A DNA stretch of 64,000 bases from Blasia pusilla. Taxonomy: Eukaryota; Marchantiophyta; Marchantiopsida; Blasiales. Every line of letters starts with the position of its first letter. Positions within the stretch are counted from its first letter, which is position 1. The notes beneath the pieces are model-generated. The model was not told the DNA's origin and made no database searches. It was given only the letters and a program-made list of their open reading frames with translations. Below, piece by piece: positions 61,105 through 64,000 of this stretch. Both the position numbers and the translations under genes were made by a program. The stretch spans positions 23,002,001 through 23,066,000 of the forward strand of contig CM114272.1 in the NCBI GenBank assembly GCA_050084515.1. The letters run 5' to 3'.

Positions 61105-61715
61105 TCACTTCCGTAATGGAGCACTCAACACTCGTCGGTCCTTGTAACAGGTTACAAGGACCGCCGTTGTTCCCATCGTCGTAGGCGCTCCCTGTAAGCG
61201 GAGTTCACTTTCCAATTCCTCCCGTGCCCTGTCCATCTCCCGTCGACCCCAATTTCGGTAATTGGCAAAGTACCCGCACCGCGCCAACCCCACGGCCCCA
61301 TTGATCGCGCACGGCAATGGCTTTGAGTGGGCCTATACCATCACATGGCCTCCCGTCCCAAAGGCATAGACGGGAATGCACGAGGCACCCATCTTTACAG
61401 GCGAAGAAGGATGTCGCATCAACTTTCACAAAACGAATCTCCGCAACCTATGAATCATCCGGCCTCGTTAGTAGTGACTTTACACCTTGCCATTCCTCGT
61501 CCATAATTTTGATGTCTCCTACTCCTTCAATTATACGAGCTTCTTGTGACAAGCCCTGTTCCTGCTTTATCGTCCGCAAGAAACGCATAACGTCATAAAG
61601 GTTTCCAGATATGACGGTCATCCTATCAGTTAACTCAACGCATATTTCAGCAAGGACATCAAGGACTTGCAAGAGCTACAATTGACGAGTGTTGAGTGCT
61701 CCATTATGGAAGTGA
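61105..61715. mobile_element. Foldback element, 611 bp with 32-bp inverted ends
   Basis: Arms 61105-61136 and 61684-61715 are reverse complements with one mismatch in 32. Weaker pairing extends four or five bases further out. No clear target duplication was found. The interior is GC-moderate and holds several - strand frames (for instance 61448-61672, MTVISGNLYDVMRFL) that together might be remnants of a small gene; I recognise none. It could be a MITE, or a captured gene fragment between inverted repeats. Confidence 0.6.
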
Positions 61716-64000
61716 AAGAAGTAGGTCTATTGTGTACAGGATGCAAGGATCACATGCAGCAAAAAAACTGTGCGGCTTGCACTGATCCGACACAGCCAGG
61801 AGCCGTGTATACTGTACGCCTGGGCAAAGGAACACTGCATTCAACTTCAGCAGGAATTGTTTGTAGCCTTGTTCCAAAACTAGTAACACGGATCATTTCG
61901 AGAAGGTTTCATGGAATGTTTGCCATACTGGTCGTTTGTCCGTAGTTTGCATGTTCTTCAACGGCGAGTCGTGCGGGCATCGTCACAGCTTCAATCGCAA
62001 TTCATGCCCGTTTTCTCCTCAACCCCGGCGCCCTTCTCATCAGCCGAGTGCTGTTCTCAGCACCTCTCAACTCACGTAAGAAGATGGATCCTTCCGAATT
62101 GAAAAAAGGTACTGATTCTGGATCCGGATATAAAGTGGACTTGAACCATTGACCTTCCAAGCTTCTCGATTCTGGAACCATATCCACAGCGTACCACCAA
62201 TGGTCCACCATCGCCCGCATACCTCGAGGGTAGGTCCCGATGGGGAGTTTTTGTGGTCGCCGAACTTTAAATTTAGATGGATGGGGAGGGAGTAAAGGTG
62301 AATCACTGAAGAACCCGAAATCTTTGCTGCGGAATGATTCTTGTCGACATTTCATCGCGACTCTCGGAAAGCCGCTCTTCACATTGCAGGCGTGGGAGGA
62401 TTACTCCGGGCCAACAGAAACTTCACCCGTGGCCATACTTGGCAGTCTAATTCCTGCTACAGACACCTGTTGACCTAAGCTCCATGATGGAGCTTTGCGA
62501 AAGAAAAAGAAAGAAAGGGACTCGAGGGGCACGCTCCGCAATACACCTTCCAAGAACTTGTAGAAAGAAACGTCGGTAAAGATTTGTGAAAGTTTCCCGC
62601 GAGATCTCACGGGCGGATGAAGCGCCCATACCTTTCGCCATTAGACCTCCTCGCGAGATGAGTGAACCAGGAAACGTATTCGCATGGTACTCATGCAGAT
62701 CTCATTCGATCACCACTCAGGAATGCACACGATGTTGCTGGCCTTCCCTCTCCCCACCTCCGCCCCCCGAGCCCGGAGTGTCGAAGACGCTCTGTCGACG
62801 GTCTATTGGGAGCTCGCGAATCTTGCGTCCGCCGTGGACCTCTCTCGCGATTTCGTATGAGCTGCGTACATCCCTTAGCTGGCATGGAAGAGGAGAAAGA
62901 GAAATGCCGTCCACGATTTCCGATGACGCAGCTGTGCTTCCCTCAGCTTGCGACCCACGACGACATGTGGATCATTTATCACCCCCGACCTGTCAAAGCC
63001 TGCCGCTGACATGTATGTCACTTTCTTTCACTCCTCTCATCCGCCCTTCGGAATCCTTGTCGTATTTCCTCCCCCACCAAGTCCCGACTCCCGACTGCCT
63101 CCGCTTTCTTCAAATGCTCCCGAGGAATAAAGCATCGTAGACAAGAAGACGCCCTCCAACACCAACAATGACGGATTGCTTCGCTGTACGTACCGATCCT
63201 CTCGTAGTTTATGACGTGTTTCCCATTTCAGACATAGGGGAGGCTACTCTCCTAAGGGAACTTACCAAAAACATTCGAGAGAAGTCATACACTCCGGTAT
63301 GGACTAGGGGAATCCCAAATGTAGACACAGCGGGTTTTAAATAGTATGTGTGGGCACTTTTCGATGGTGCTAGGTAGATTGGTTTTGGAGTAAGATACTG
63401 CAGCCCATTGGTGGCCTGTCCATGATGCCGACTAGTTGCTGCCCTCAACGGACACTTTACCTTGGGAGTGAGTTGAAGCCAACCATGTGCCTTTCTTGCA
63501 CAAAATGACAATGGCGTTTGGCAAGATCGAGGGGAGTGATATTTTCTAATCCCTGAATTCCACCCCATGAGAGTGGGGTAGCGACTTGCATTTCTCTATG
63601 GTTTAGATTGTTTTCGGTGCATCCCTACGACAAATGCTGGGTAGGATGAGTCGGACATTTTGTTCAACTAAAAGGAAATTATGTGGTTTCTTTAGTTATC
63701 CTTGTTGGTATTTTTATTTCATCTTTGATATTGTTCATGTTCTCACATTTTAAGAGACAAAGGTGTGCTCTCTTGTATTTCCACTATATTCCCCATATTC
63801 GTTTATTCATATTCTCATGGGATCGTATGCGGGAGGTTGTGCGAGCCCATGTGATGGCACAAGGGAAATTGTTAGGAAAAAGCGGCCGCGGCGAAAAGAC
63901 ATATTTCTATATTTGACTTCACGATGAACATCGATTTGTACCCTTAACTATACATGTGTATGGGGATATGGGAGAGGGGTTTGACTCGTTCCTTATAGAT
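61716..64000. other. Unassigned right end of the window
   Basis: A + strand frame at 61667-61945 contains CTGC-x8-CAAC (two CxxC pairs, zinc-ribbon-like), but no family is recognised. Frames at 62002-62382 (-) and 62586-63140 (+) are open without motifs. A short ATG-plus-donor at 63169 could join a piece at 63231 reading HIGEATLLRELTKNIREKS. This is speculative. Nothing in the last kilobase could be assigned. Confidence 0.35.

Noticed and set aside
62126-62185. tRNA-like segment on the - strand: GGTTCAAGTCC T-loop-like sequence with GGATAT...ATATCC ends.
   Set aside because: The span is only 60 bases, the T-stem has mismatches, and no D-arm or anticodon arm can be formed, so a tRNA gene is not supported.
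60560-62600. Possible organelle-derived insertion because of its GC balance and open frames.
   Set aside because: No stretch could be matched from memory to plastid or mitochondrial genes or rRNA, so the idea has no positive support.
62586-63140. 184-codon + strand frame.
   Set aside because: No recognisable domain, with equally long shadows in other frames; evidence is too thin for a gene call.
63169-63360. Possible two-exon start of a gene (short ATG exon with donor, then HIGEATLLRELTKNIREKS).
   Set aside because: Only one uncertain junction, no downstream exons in the window and no recognised family.

Overview
The window looks like nuclear DNA of a land plant. Genes have GT-AG introns, there is a plant-type chromovirus retrotransposon, two SWIM-containing MULE transposase genes occur, and only a few single-copy genes lie among kilobases of AT-rich, repeat-filled sequence. 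The species cannot be named from the sequence. A seedless plant (bryophyte or lycophyte) is only a guess from the look of the transposable elements.

Layout. 1-2494: a decayed MULE-type transposase gene on the + strand, entered in an intron. 4058-16414: a 12.36-kb DNA transposon with roughly 150-bp terminal inverted repeats and an exact 9-bp flanking duplication (CACCCAAGC). It carries two convergent transcription units. On the - strand is a five-exon MULE/SWIM transposase with all three catalytic acidic residues. On the + strand is a four-exon gene for a 562-residue protein with a C2H2 zinc finger and a SUMO-interaction-like motif, preceded by a second, frame-disrupted gene. The layout recalls maize MuDR, in which two genes are transcribed inward from the inverted repeats, but the second gene is one I do not recognise. 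18943-21253: a complete three-exon GT47 exostosin-like glycosyltransferase (-). 22.8-35.6 kb: AT-rich, gene-poor DNA with perfect foldbacks and a 399-bp GC-rich hAT-like MITE. 35668-41613: a full-length but dead Ty3/gypsy chromovirus (-) with 353-bp LTRs. About 43.1-45.5 kb: a decayed gag/protease-type element (+). 48598-50936: a complete three-exon gene for a 239-residue lysine-rich, probably nuclear plant protein (-). 55911-56707: a complete two-exon FMC1-like mitochondrial ATP-synthase assembly factor gene (+). 56.7-64 kb: unassigned DNA with old tandem duplications and a 611-bp foldback element.

How the parts relate. The three host genes (GT47, lysine-rich protein, FMC1-like) are unrelated to each other in function. 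Their exon models are supported because every junction keeps the reading frame and restores known family motifs. The most noteworthy content is the large MULE: its transposase and its accessory zinc-finger gene both have open exons that join in frame, so the element may have been active recently.
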